DNA of 10,996 bases from Gemmatimonadota bacterium. Lineage in GTDB: Bacteria > Gemmatimonadota > Gemmatimonadetes > Gemmatimonadales > GWC2-71-9. The stretch's first letter is position 1. Each line of letters begins with the position of its first letter. Shown here one piece after another: positions 1-5,980 of the stretch. The notes under the pieces were generated by a model that did not search any database, was not told where the DNA came from, and saw only the letters and a list, made by a program, of their open reading frames with translations. The stretch is from assembly GCA_016880225.1 (NCBI GenBank), contig JAEHDT010000152.1, positions 1 through 10,996 on the forward strand, given 5' to 3'. The position numbers and the translations under genes were made by a program.

Positions 1-162
1 ATGGTGCTGGCTCGCGCGGCTCGGGAGGCGGTCACGATCATGCGGGGCGATTGGACCACCGCGCGGATCGTGCACACCTCGCGCGACGCCGCGCAACGCC
101 TGGCGCTGGACGGCGTGCGGGACGTGGCGCGAGCGCTCGCCCGCTCGTTGACGGCGCCGTAG
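1..162 (+). CDS. C-terminal end of an unidentified protein (partial)
   Basis: An open frame runs from the first base of the window to a TAG at 160-162, giving 53 residues that are probably only the C-terminus of a longer protein. The ATG at base 1 may be an internal methionine, because nothing upstream is visible. The tail is rich in Ala, Arg and Leu and looks like an alpha helix (it ends in a run such as DGVRDVARALARSL), with no catalytic motif that I recognise. The gene upstream of purA in many bacteria is hisZ, but I see no residue-level support for that here, so the product is left unnamed. Codon use matches its neighbours. A promoter-like -35 box (148-153) for purA lies inside its last codons, and a terminator-like hairpin follows at 194-219. 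Confidence 0.55.
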   Translation: MVLARAAREAVTIMRGDWTTARIVHTSRDAAQRLALDGVRDVARALARSLTAP

Positions 163-176
163 CACGCGTCTAGTTT
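148..176 (+). promoter_or_regulatory. Candidate purA promoter
   Basis: TTGACG at 148-153 matches five of six bases of the sigma-70 -35 consensus. It is followed after exactly 17 bases by TAGTTT at 171-176, which has the T-A-N-N-N-T skeleton of a -10 box. Transcription would begin near 183, giving purA a leader of about 48 bases that contains the hairpin at 194-219. The -35 box lies inside the end of the upstream coding region. The -10 is weak by consensus, so this is a prediction from spacing and sequence only. Confidence 0.45.
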
Positions 177-193
177 TCCGCAGAGGATACTCC

Positions 194-219
194 AACGCCC
201 CGCACCCCGGGGCGTTTTT
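194..219 (+). terminator. Intrinsic terminator or purA leader attenuator
   Basis: The arms AACGCCCC (194-201) and GGGGCGTT (209-216) form an 8-bp perfect stem with a 7-base loop, and a run of five T (215-219) follows. This is a textbook Rho-independent terminator shape. It can end the upstream gene. It also lies between the candidate purA promoter and the purA start codon only 11 bases further on, so it may act on purA transcription itself. Confidence 0.75.
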
Positions 220-230
220 GCTGGGGAGCC

Positions 231-1511
231 ATGTTCGGACCGAAGACTCACTGCGTCGTCGTCGTCGGCGCCCAATGGGGCGACGAGGGCAAAGGGAAGA
301 TCGTCGACGTCCTGGCCGAGCGCGCGGATCTCGTGGTCCGCTACCAGGGCGGCGCCAACGCCGGCCACACCGTGCATACGGCAGCCGGCGAATTCGTGCT
401 GCACCAGATCCCTTCCGGCATCATCCAGGGCGCGGTCTGCCTGGTCGGCAACGGCGTGGTGCTCGATCCCGAGACGCTGTTCACCGAGCTCGACGCGCTG
501 ACCGAGCGCGGCATCCGGACCGATCACAAGCTTTACGTGTCGGATCGCGCCCACCTCACGCTGCCGCTCCACAAGCTCCTGGACCGGGCCCGCGAGGCAC
601 GGGAGAAGATCGGCACGACGGGGCGCGGGATCGGTCCCACGTACGAGGACAAGTTTGGGCGGCGGGGGATCCGCGTCGGCGACCTGCGAAACTTGAGCCG
701 GGCGAAGGAGCTGGTATGCGCGCGCGTGCAGGCGGCGAACGAGTTCCTCGGGCTGCTCGGCTCCGCCGAGCGCGCCGATCCGGCGGAGCACGTGGCGCTG
801 CTCGAGCGGCTGGCCCCGCGACTCCTGCCGCTGGCGGTGGACGCGGGACGCGTGGTCTGGGAGGCGCTCGATCGCGGGGAATCGGTGCTGCTCGAGGGTG
901 CCCAGGGCGCCCTGCTCGACGTGGACCACGGGACCTATCCGTATGTCACGTCCTCCAACACGACCGCGGGGGGAGCGGCGGTCGGGGCGGGGATCGGCCC
1001 CACGGCGATCGACGCCGTCGTCGGCGTCGTCAAGGCGTACACGACACGCGTCGGCAACGGGCCGTTGCCCACCGAGGCGGCCCCGCCCCTGGCCGAACGC
1101 ATCCGCGAGCTGGGGGACGAATTCGGCGCCACCACCGGCCGTCCGCGCCGCTGCGGCTGGTTCGACGCCGTGGTGGTCCGCTACGCCGTGCGGGTAAACG
1201 GTCTCACGGGCCTCGCCGTGACCAAGCTCGACGTGCTCGACTCGTTCTCGGAGATCCCCGTGTGCGTCGGGTACCGGTTTCACGGCGAGTCGCTCGACTC
1301 GATGCCCGCCGAAGTGGAGCGCTTGGCGGGCGTGGAGCCCGTGTACGAGTCACTCCCGGGCTGGCAGAGGTCGTTGAGCGGCGTGCGTCGGCTGGCGGAC
1401 CTCCCACCGCCGGCGCGGGCCTATCTCGACCGGCTCCAGGACCTGGCCCATGCGCCGATTCATTACGTGAGCGTCGGAACGCACCGCGATCAGATCATCG
1501 AAGTGACGTGA
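231..1511 (+). CDS. purA: Adenylosuccinate synthetase
   Basis: This cytoplasmic enzyme joins IMP and aspartate with GTP to make adenylosuccinate, the first committed step from IMP to AMP. The protein has 426 residues, normal for the family (about 430). It shows the phosphate-binding motif GDEGKGK at 17-23 with the catalytic Asp18, then QGGANAGHT with the catalytic His46, the GTTGRGIGP block at 128-136, LEGAQG at 221-226, the IMP/GTP loop TTGRPRRCGW at 301-310 and the guanine-recognition motif TKLD at 331-334. The ATG at 231 is chosen because the conserved VVVVGAQWGDEG begins only eight residues in. A purine-rich GGGGAG lies at 223-228, unusually close to the start. The next gene starts 13 bases after the stop. 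All key residues are present. A 435-residue frame overlapping this gene on the same strand is only an alternative-frame shadow. Confidence 0.98.
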   Translation: MFGPKTHCVVVVGAQWGDEGKGKIVDVLAERADLVVRYQGGANAGHTVHTAAGEFVLHQIPSGIIQGAVCLVGNGVVLDPETLFTELDALTERGIRTDHKLYVSDRAHLTLPLHKLLDRAREAREKIGTTGRGIGPTYEDKFGRRGIRVGDLRNLSRAKELVCARVQAANEFLGLLGSAERADPAEHVALLERLAPRLLPLAVDAGRVVWEALDRGESVLLEGAQGALLDVDHGTYPYVTSSNTTAGGAAVGAGIGPTAIDAVVGVVKAYTTRVGNGPLPTEAAPPLAERIRELGDEFGATTGRPRRCGWFDAVVVRYAVRVNGLTGLAVTKLDVLDSFSEIPVCVGYRFHGESLDSMPAEVERLAGVEPVYESLPGWQRSLSGVRRLADLPPPARAYLDRLQDLAHAPIHYVSVGTHRDQIIEVT

Positions 1512-1524
1512 CACTGGCTCGCTG

Positions 1525-2523
1525 ATGCTCGATCTCGCGGTGATCGGCGCCGGGCCCTGCGGTCTGGCGGTCGGAGTGGCAGCGAAGCGCGCACGCCTCA
1601 CCTGCTCGCTGTTCGAAAAGGGGCCGGTGACGGCGAGCCTGATGCGCTACCCGCTGTACATGACGTTCTTCTCGACGCCCGACAAGCTCGAGATCGGCGT
1701 GCCGTTCGTCACCGCCGGGGACAAGCCCACCAGGCGGGAGGCCCTCACCTACTACCGGAAGGTGGCGGAACACTTCGAGCTGGACGTGCGCCAGTACCAC
1801 ACGGTGCGCCGGGTGACGCCGGTGCGCGAGGGGTTCGAGCTGGTGGCGGAGCATCCGGGAGCGCCCGAGCCGGAGACCATTTTCAGCCGTCACGTCGTGT
1901 TCGCTACCGGGTATTTCGAATCGCCCAATCCGCTCGGCGTGCCCGGCGAGGACCTGCCTCACGTGTCACACTTCTTCGGAGAAGCGCACCCCTACTGGCA
2001 GCAGCGCGTGGTGGTGGTGGGCGGCGGTAACAGCGCGGTCGAGGCGGCGCTCGAGCTGGGCCGCGTCGGGGCGCGGGTCACGATGGTGCACTTCCTCGGC
2101 GAGTTCGATCGCGGCGTGAAGCCTTGGGTGCTGCCCGACATCACCAACCGCGTGAAGGAGGGCAGCATCGCCGTGCGGTGGTGCAGCCGGGTCGTCGCCA
2201 TCACCCGGTCGCACGTGGTGGTGCAGCGTGATCCCGACGGCGAGCGGGAAGAGCTTCTGGCCGATTTCGTGCTGGCCCTCACCGGTTACAGTGCCGACCT
2301 CACCCTGCTCCGCTCCGTGGGCGTCGCGGTGGACGCGACGAGCGGCGTGCCGCGGCACGCGCCGGCCACGATGGAAACGAACGTGCCCGGCGTCTACGTC
2401 GCGGGGGTGCTCGCGTCGGGCTTCGATGCCAACAGGATCTTCATCGAGAACGGGCGCGAGCACGGCGGCCGGATCTGCGGGCACATCAAAAGCAAACCCC
2501 CCAGAGTTGCCCCTGGGGGGTGA
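1525..2523 (+). CDS. ypdA: YpdA-type FAD/NADPH disulfide reductase (putative bacillithiol disulfide reductase)
   Basis: This is a two-Rossmann flavoprotein of the thioredoxin-reductase-like class. The FAD-binding site is IGAGPCGL at 7-14, with a cysteine at residue 12 where YpdA proteins carry their active cysteine (Cys14 in the staphylococcal enzyme). The block YPLYMTFFSTPDKLEIG is also typical of YpdA. The NADPH site is GGGNSAV at 166-172, and the C-terminal FAD motif is GVYVAGVLASGFDANRIFIENG. There is no CxxC pair, unlike thioredoxin reductase. YpdA (Bdr) reduces bacillithiol disulfide in Firmicutes; whether this organism makes bacillithiol cannot be seen here. Length is 332 residues, close to the family norm. 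It starts 13 bases after purA without a clear ribosome binding site, so it may be co-transcribed. Its last codons overlap a hairpin that is a terminator on the opposite strand. Confidence 0.9.
   Translation: MLDLAVIGAGPCGLAVGVAAKRARLTCSLFEKGPVTASLMRYPLYMTFFSTPDKLEIGVPFVTAGDKPTRREALTYYRKVAEHFELDVRQYHTVRRVTPVREGFELVAEHPGAPEPETIFSRHVVFATGYFESPNPLGVPGEDLPHVSHFFGEAHPYWQQRVVVVGGGNSAVEAALELGRVGARVTMVHFLGEFDRGVKPWVLPDITNRVKEGSIAVRWCSRVVAITRSHVVVQRDPDGEREELLADFVLALTGYSADLTLLRSVGVAVDATSGVPRHAPATMETNVPGVYVAGVLASGFDANRIFIENGREHGGRICGHIKSKPPRVAPGG
2488..2520 (-). terminator. Minus-strand intrinsic terminator inside the 3' end of the reductase gene
   Basis: Read on the minus strand, CCCCCCAG (2520-2513) pairs perfectly with CTGGGGGG (2504-2497) around an 8-base loop. 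It is followed at once by the U-rich tract TTTGCTTTT (2496-2488). On the plus strand the same hairpin is preceded by A residues and followed by TGATCG, with no T-run, so its terminator polarity is minus. It covers the last codons and the end of the stop-codon region of the plus-strand reductase gene. Its presence implies a minus-strand transcript arriving from the 2524-2843 gap. Confidence 0.7.
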
Positions 2524-2590
2524 TCGCCTGCTCGACATCGTGCGCCCTAGAACCCGATGCGAGCCGGACGAAACTCTTGCTCGGGGGGCC

Positions 2591-2628
2591 AAACGAACGG
2601 CCCCGCGCTCTGGTCAGGGCGTGGGGCC
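2591..2628 (-). terminator. GC-rich hairpin with weak U-tract downstream of the c-di-GMP aptamer
   Basis: On the minus strand GGCCCC-A-CGC (2628-2619) pairs with GCG-C-GGGGCC (2608-2599), ten pairs with one A-C mismatch, followed by GTTCGTTT (2598-2591). It sits 12 bases after the aptamer, where an expression platform is expected. The 3' arm GGGGCC (2604-2599) can instead pair with GGCCCC at 2590-2585, which would place the U-rich stretch in a loop. The two hairpins are therefore mutually exclusive. The U-tract is interrupted, so terminator strength is doubtful. Confidence 0.45.
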
Positions 2629-2639
2629 GGCGCCGACCT

Positions 2640-2716
2640 CCGGCAGCCGGGCTGTCTCGAAGACCCGAGACCCCTTGGCTTTGCGCCCCGCCGTCACCGG
2701 CGGTTTGCCCTGGAAC
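2640..2716 (-). promoter_or_regulatory. Class I cyclic-di-GMP riboswitch aptamer (GEMM)
   Basis: Read on the minus strand, the conserved AGGGCAAACC (2711-2702) opens a 6-bp stem CCGCCG/CGGCGG (2703-2698 and 2693-2688) capped by a GUGA tetraloop (2697-2694, GNRA type). The second hallmark, GCGCAAAGCC (2686-2677), follows directly. A GGGUCU...AGACAGCCCGGCUGCCG segment (about 2674-2641) then matches the usual 3' half of GEMM RNAs. Ligand-contacting positions appear kept: the second G of AGGGC (equivalent to G20 of the Vibrio Vc2 RNA), the first A of GCAAAGCC (A47) and the C of AGCC (C92). G rather than A at position 20 favours c-di-GMP over cGAMP. The second stem is short, and I do not see the canonical 11-base tetraloop receptor. 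The aptamer points away from glycerate kinase and towards the 3' end of the reductase gene. Confidence 0.82.
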
Positions 2717-2843
2717 AGAGATTAGCCAGCCATGGGAGAAGCAAGAACGGTGCCCTCACAGTATGTGACGCGGTGGCGCACCTTAGCAGACTCTGGTAAC
2801 CAGCTGAGGATTGCAAAATGCCATCATTAGTGCATTTCGCGGT

Positions 2844-3926
2844 ATGACGCAGCTAGTTCTCATTGCCCCCGCGGCATTCAAAGGCACGATGGGGCCGCGG
2901 CAGGTCGCTGACGCCCTCGCGATCGGCACCCGCCGGGCGCTGCCGGACGCCGCCGTCTTGCAGTGCCCCGTTTCCGATGGTGGAGACGGGCTACTCGATG
3001 CGGTGCTCGCGCCCGGCTCGCTGCGGGAGCGCCTCAGCGTCACGGGGCCATTGGGGGACCGGGTGAGCGGGGAGCTTGGCTGGGTCGACGCGGAGACGGC
3101 GATCTTTGCGAGTGCCACCGCCTGCGGCATCGCGCTCCTCAAGCCGGACCAGTTGGATCCTCTGCGGGCCACGACGCGGGGCGTGGGCGAGCTCGTGTGG
3201 GAGGCGGCGGAGCGCGGCGCCAAGGCCGTGGTAGTCGGGTTGGGTGGCTCCGCTACGGTGGACGGCGGTACGGGTGCGGCACGCGGGCTCGGGTGGTCGC
3301 TCTTCGACGCGGCCAGATCGCCGCTCCCGGAGGGCGGGGGCTCGCTGGCGCAGCTGGCCGATCTCAGCGGGGGGTGGAGCCTGAGCGCGAGCGTGGTGGC
3401 GCTCGCCGACGTTACGACGCCGTTGGTGGGGCCGCAGGGCGCGGCCCCCGTATTCGGTCCGCAAAAGGGGGCGGGCCCCGAAGGGGTGAAGCTGCTGTCG
3501 CGCGGGCTCGACAGGCTCGCCGCGCTGATGGCGCGTCACGGCCGCCCGGAGCTGGCGACCGTTCCGGGCGGGGGCGCGGCCGGGGGACTCGGCGCCGGTC
3601 TCGCGTTCTTCGCCAAGGCCCAGCTCACGCCCGGGGCGGCATGGGTGCTGGCGCGCGTCGGCTTCGACGCGGCGCTCGCCCGCGCGGACCTGGTGATCAC
3701 GGGTGAGGGCGCGTTCGACCGGACGTCCCTGGTCGGCAAGGCGTCGGGCGAGGTGGTGCGGCGCGCCCAGGCCGCGCGCAAGCGCGTGGCCGTCGTCGCC
3801 GGGAGGGTGGAAGGGTTGGGGGGGCTGCACGCGCTCGACGGCGAGGGTCGCGTGCTCGACGCCGCCGGCATCGCGACCCTGGGAGAGCGGGCGGTACGCG
3901 AAGCATTCGGGTTGCCCGCCGCCTAG
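2844..3926 (+). CDS. glxK: Glycerate 2-kinase (GlxK/GarK family)
   Basis: This enzyme uses ATP to phosphorylate D-glycerate to 2-phosphoglycerate, feeding glycolysis or serine and glyoxylate metabolism. The N-terminus APAAFKGTM (8-16) matches the family start APDSFKGS. DGGDG is at 45-49, GGSATVDGG at 134-142, then DVTTPLVGPQGAA and VFGPQKGA, PGGGAAGGLG at 241-250, and the C-terminal signature ITGEGAFD at 285-292 followed by VGK. Length is 360 residues, slightly short of the usual 375-380. A TTG further upstream (2811) keeps the frame open, but the ATG at 2844 is preferred because it places the conserved motif at the very N-terminus as in the family. No clear ribosome binding site precedes either. 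The gene stands alone, divergent from the minus-strand riboswitch RNA. Confidence 0.93.
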   Translation: MTQLVLIAPAAFKGTMGPRQVADALAIGTRRALPDAAVLQCPVSDGGDGLLDAVLAPGSLRERLSVTGPLGDRVSGELGWVDAETAIFASATACGIALLKPDQLDPLRATTRGVGELVWEAAERGAKAVVVGLGGSATVDGGTGAARGLGWSLFDAARSPLPEGGGSLAQLADLSGGWSLSASVVALADVTTPLVGPQGAAPVFGPQKGAGPEGVKLLSRGLDRLAALMARHGRPELATVPGGGAAGGLGAGLAFFAKAQLTPGAAWVLARVGFDAALARADLVITGEGAFDRTSLVGKASGEVVRRAQAARKRVAVVAGRVEGLGGLHALDGEGRVLDAAGIATLGERAVREAFGLPAA

Positions 3927-3941
3927 CGGGCGGTCTATCTT
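3912..3941 (+). promoter_or_regulatory. Candidate glyS promoter
   Basis: TTGCCC at 3912-3917 is followed after 18 bases by TATCTT at 3936-3941. The predicted start of transcription is near 3948, almost on the glyS ATG at 3951. No Shine-Dalgarno sequence precedes that ATG, which fits a leaderless or near-leaderless transcript. The same eight bases TCTATCTT recur before the gene at 6984. The -35 overlaps the end of the glycerate kinase gene. Confidence 0.4.
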
Positions 3942-3950
3942 CCGGCCCCT

Positions 3951-5288
3951 ATGCCCTCGGCTGACAACGTGATGGACAAGCTCGTGTCGCTCGCCAAGCG
4001 GCGCGGCTTCGTGTTCCAATCCTCGGAGATCTACGGCGGCCTGGGGTCCGTATGGGACTACGGGCCGCTGGGCGTCGAGCTCAAGAAGAACATCAAAGAA
4101 CGGTGGTGGCGCTCGATGGTGCACGAGCGCGAGGACATCGAGGGTCTCGATGCCGCGATCCTGATGCATCCCAAGGTGTGGGAGGCATCGGGGCACGTGG
4201 CGGGGTTCACCGATCCGCTGGTGGACTGCAAGCAGTGCAAGAACCGGTTTCGCGCCGACGACCCGCGCATCAAAGGGACGCCGGGCGAGCCGACGGCGCA
4301 GTGCCCCGTATGCGGCAGCAAAGGGACGCTGACCGCGCCGCGGATGTTCAACCTCATGTTCAAGACGTTCATGGGGCCGGTGGAGGAAGCGGCGGCGGTG
4401 GTGTACCTCCGCCCCGAGACGGCGCAGGGGATCTACGTCAACTACCTGAACGTGCTGCAGTCGTCGCGTCAGAAGATCCCGTTCGGCATCGCGCAGATCG
4501 GGAAGGCGTTCCGGAACGAGATCACCCCCGGGAACTTCACGTTCCGCACGCGGGAGTTCGAGCAAATGGAGATGCAGTACTTCGTGAAGCCCGGCACGGA
4601 CCTCGAGTGGTTCGAGTTCTGGCGCCACGAGCGCATGAAGTGGCTCGCCGGGCTGGGGCTGAATCCGGAGAAGCTGCGCTTCCACCAGCACACGAAGGAA
4701 GAGCTCGCCCACTACGCCAAGGATGCCTACGACATCCAGTACGAGTTCCCGTTCGGCTGGCAGGAGTTCGAGGGGATCCACAACCGGACCAACTTCGATC
4801 TGTCGCGGCACCAGGAATTCTCCGGCAAGAAGCTCGAGTACCTGGAGACCGCCACGAACGAGCGGTTCATCCCGTACGTGGTCGAGACGTCCGCCGGCGC
4901 CGACCGCATCACGCTCGTCGTGATGGTGGATGCATACCGCGAGGAAGAGGTGGAGGGCGAGAAGCGCGTGGTCCTGCGGCTGCATCCCGCGATCGCGCCG
5001 CTCAAGGCCGCGGTGTTTCCACTGGTGAACAAAGACGGCATGCCGGAGCGCGCGCGCCGCATCTTCGACGACCTGCGCCGGCATCACAACGTCTTCTACG
5101 ACGACGGCGGCTCGATCGGGCGCCGCTATCGCCGTCAAGACGAGGCCGGCACGCCGTTCGGCATCACCATCGACGGCCAGTCTACGCAGGACGGGAGCGT
5201 GACCGTGCGCGACCGTGACACCTTGAAGCAGGATCGCGTGGCCTCGGACCGGTTGCTCGCGTACCTGGGAGAGAAGCTGCAGGGGTAG
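3951..5288 (+). CDS. glyS: Glycyl-tRNA synthetase, alpha2 (eukaryote/archaea-like) type
   Basis: This class II synthetase charges tRNA-Gly. It is the single-chain homodimer type (445 residues), as in Bacillus or Thermus, not the alpha/beta type of E. coli. The N-terminus has KRRGFVFQSSEIYGGLGS and WDYGPLG. A zinc-ribbon insertion is visible as CKQC (93-96) and CPVC (118-121). Class II motif 2 is FRNEITPGNFTFRTREFEQME (187-207 region), and motif 3 is around SAGADRI (314-320). The C-terminal anticodon-binding domain begins near LHPAIAPLKAAVFPL. The ATG at 3951 is preferred over the ATG at 3972 because homologues carry a few residues before the conserved core. The stop overlaps the GTG of the next gene by one base, suggesting translational coupling. 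Confidence 0.98.
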   Translation: MPSADNVMDKLVSLAKRRGFVFQSSEIYGGLGSVWDYGPLGVELKKNIKERWWRSMVHEREDIEGLDAAILMHPKVWEASGHVAGFTDPLVDCKQCKNRFRADDPRIKGTPGEPTAQCPVCGSKGTLTAPRMFNLMFKTFMGPVEEAAAVVYLRPETAQGIYVNYLNVLQSSRQKIPFGIAQIGKAFRNEITPGNFTFRTREFEQMEMQYFVKPGTDLEWFEFWRHERMKWLAGLGLNPEKLRFHQHTKEELAHYAKDAYDIQYEFPFGWQEFEGIHNRTNFDLSRHQEFSGKKLEYLETATNERFIPYVVETSAGADRITLVVMVDAYREEEVEGEKRVVLRLHPAIAPLKAAVFPLVNKDGMPERARRIFDDLRRHHNVFYDDGGSIGRRYRRQDEAGTPFGITIDGQSTQDGSVTVRDRDTLKQDRVASDRLLAYLGEKLQG

Positions 5289-5980
5289 TGCGTTTCGACG
5301 ACTTCCGGTCGCTGGTCGAGCGTCTCGCCCGCGAGGTGCCGCAGCAGTTCCGTGAGGGAATCGTCTCCGTCGAGGTCAGCCCCAAGACCGTCCCGCATCC
5401 GGTGCGCGGGGACGTGTACACCCTCGGAGAATGCGTGCCGCTCGAGTGGAGCGGCAGCGGGGTCGATCTGCAGTCGCGCATTGTGCTCTATCATGGATCG
5501 TTCGCGGCGCTCGCACGGCTCGGCGATTTCGATTGGCGCCGGGAGGCGTGGGACACCCTCACGCACGAACTGCGCCACCACCTCGAATGGCGCGCCAACG
5601 TCGATGCCCTCGAGGCATACGACTGGGCGGCGGAGCAGAACTTCGCGCGGCACGAGGGCCAGCCGTTCGATCCGCTGTTCTTCCGGTCCGGCGAGCGCCT
5701 CCTCGAAGGTGTCTGGAAGGTCGACGACGATGTGTTCATCGAGCGGGGAAGGGAGAGCGCCGAGCACGTGGAGCTCGTCTGGCACGGGCGCCGGTATCGC
5801 GTCGCGATCCCCTGGGCGGCCGCCGGCGGTTCCCTGTTCCTCACGCTCGACGGTCTCGCCGACCCGCCCCCGGGCGACGCCGTCCTGGTGGTGAGCCCAA
5901 GCGTGCGGCTACGCGACCTGTTGCGGCGCCGCCGCGCGCCCGTCCGGCGCGTCGTGCCGGTGACGCCGCTCGATGCCTAA
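5288..5980 (+). CDS. Zincin-like putative metallopeptidase with extra C-terminal domain
   Basis: The protein has 230 residues. The first half resembles the small zincin-like family (Zincin_1, PF06262 type): an N-terminal FDDFRSLVERLAREVPQQF helix, a strand with RIVLYHGSF, then the zinc-binding motif HELRH at residues 93-97 (HExxH), continuing HLEWRA. HExxH residues are intact. A region rich in aromatic and acidic residues follows (DALEAYDW, FDPLFF). The last 75 residues are predicted beta-rich (VELVWHGRRYRVAIPW, SLFLTLDG, AVLVVSP) and end in a basic tail; I do not recognise this domain. No signal peptide is seen, so it is probably cytoplasmic. The start is a GTG overlapping the glyS stop, preceded by AGGGG. 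The end overlaps the next gene by eight bases. Peptidase activity is not demonstrated for this family. Confidence 0.75.
   Translation: MRFDDFRSLVERLAREVPQQFREGIVSVEVSPKTVPHPVRGDVYTLGECVPLEWSGSGVDLQSRIVLYHGSFAALARLGDFDWRREAWDTLTHELRHHLEWRANVDALEAYDWAAEQNFARHEGQPFDPLFFRSGERLLEGVWKVDDDVFIERGRESAEHVELVWHGRRYRVAIPWAAAGGSLFLTLDGLADPPPGDAVLVVSPSVRLRDLLRRRRAPVRRVVPVTPLDA

Larger units (their letters stand above)
2488..2716 (-). ncRNA. Candidate c-di-GMP-responsive short RNA, antisense to the reductase 3' end
   Basis: The minus strand of the gap carries, in order, a class I c-di-GMP aptamer (about 2716-2640), a GC-rich hairpin with a weak U-tract (2628-2591) and a strong intrinsic terminator (2520-2488). 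No plausible minus-strand protein gene follows: the open frame there lies opposite the whole reductase gene and has the Arg/His/Pro-rich composition of a shadow. The simplest reading is a stand-alone RNA of roughly 120 or 225 bases, depending on which terminator is used, the longer form overlapping the last 36 bases of the reductase gene. The 5' end is uncertain. A weak -10-like TAATCT (minus strand, 2724-2719) would start the RNA right at the aptamer. Existence of the transcript is inference from the terminators and aptamer. Confidence 0.55.

Noticed and set aside
1..162. Assignment of the first partial gene as hisZ from its position before purA
   Set aside because: Only gene order in other bacteria suggests it; the 53 visible residues show no recognisable HisZ feature.
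218..1525. 435-codon plus-strand frame overlapping purA
   Set aside because: It is an Arg/Gly-rich shadow of purA, which has every catalytic motif in its own frame.
1966..2592. 208-codon minus-strand frame downstream of the riboswitch, tested as its target gene
   Set aside because: It lies entirely opposite ypdA apart from its first codons, has shadow-like composition (many Arg, His, Pro), lacks a ribosome binding site, and the minus-strand terminator at 2520-2488 would cut it off early.
2811..2843. TTG at 2811 as the glycerate kinase start
   Set aside because: It adds 11 residues not expected in the family, and the GAGG before it is too close to serve as a ribosome binding site. The ATG at 2844 gives the standard N-terminus.
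2991..5138. 715-codon open frame on the minus strand opposite glycerate kinase and glyS
   Set aside because: It lies opposite two fully convincing genes, is rich in Arg, His and Pro and shows no family motif. Long antisense frames are expected in DNA with G/C-rich third positions.
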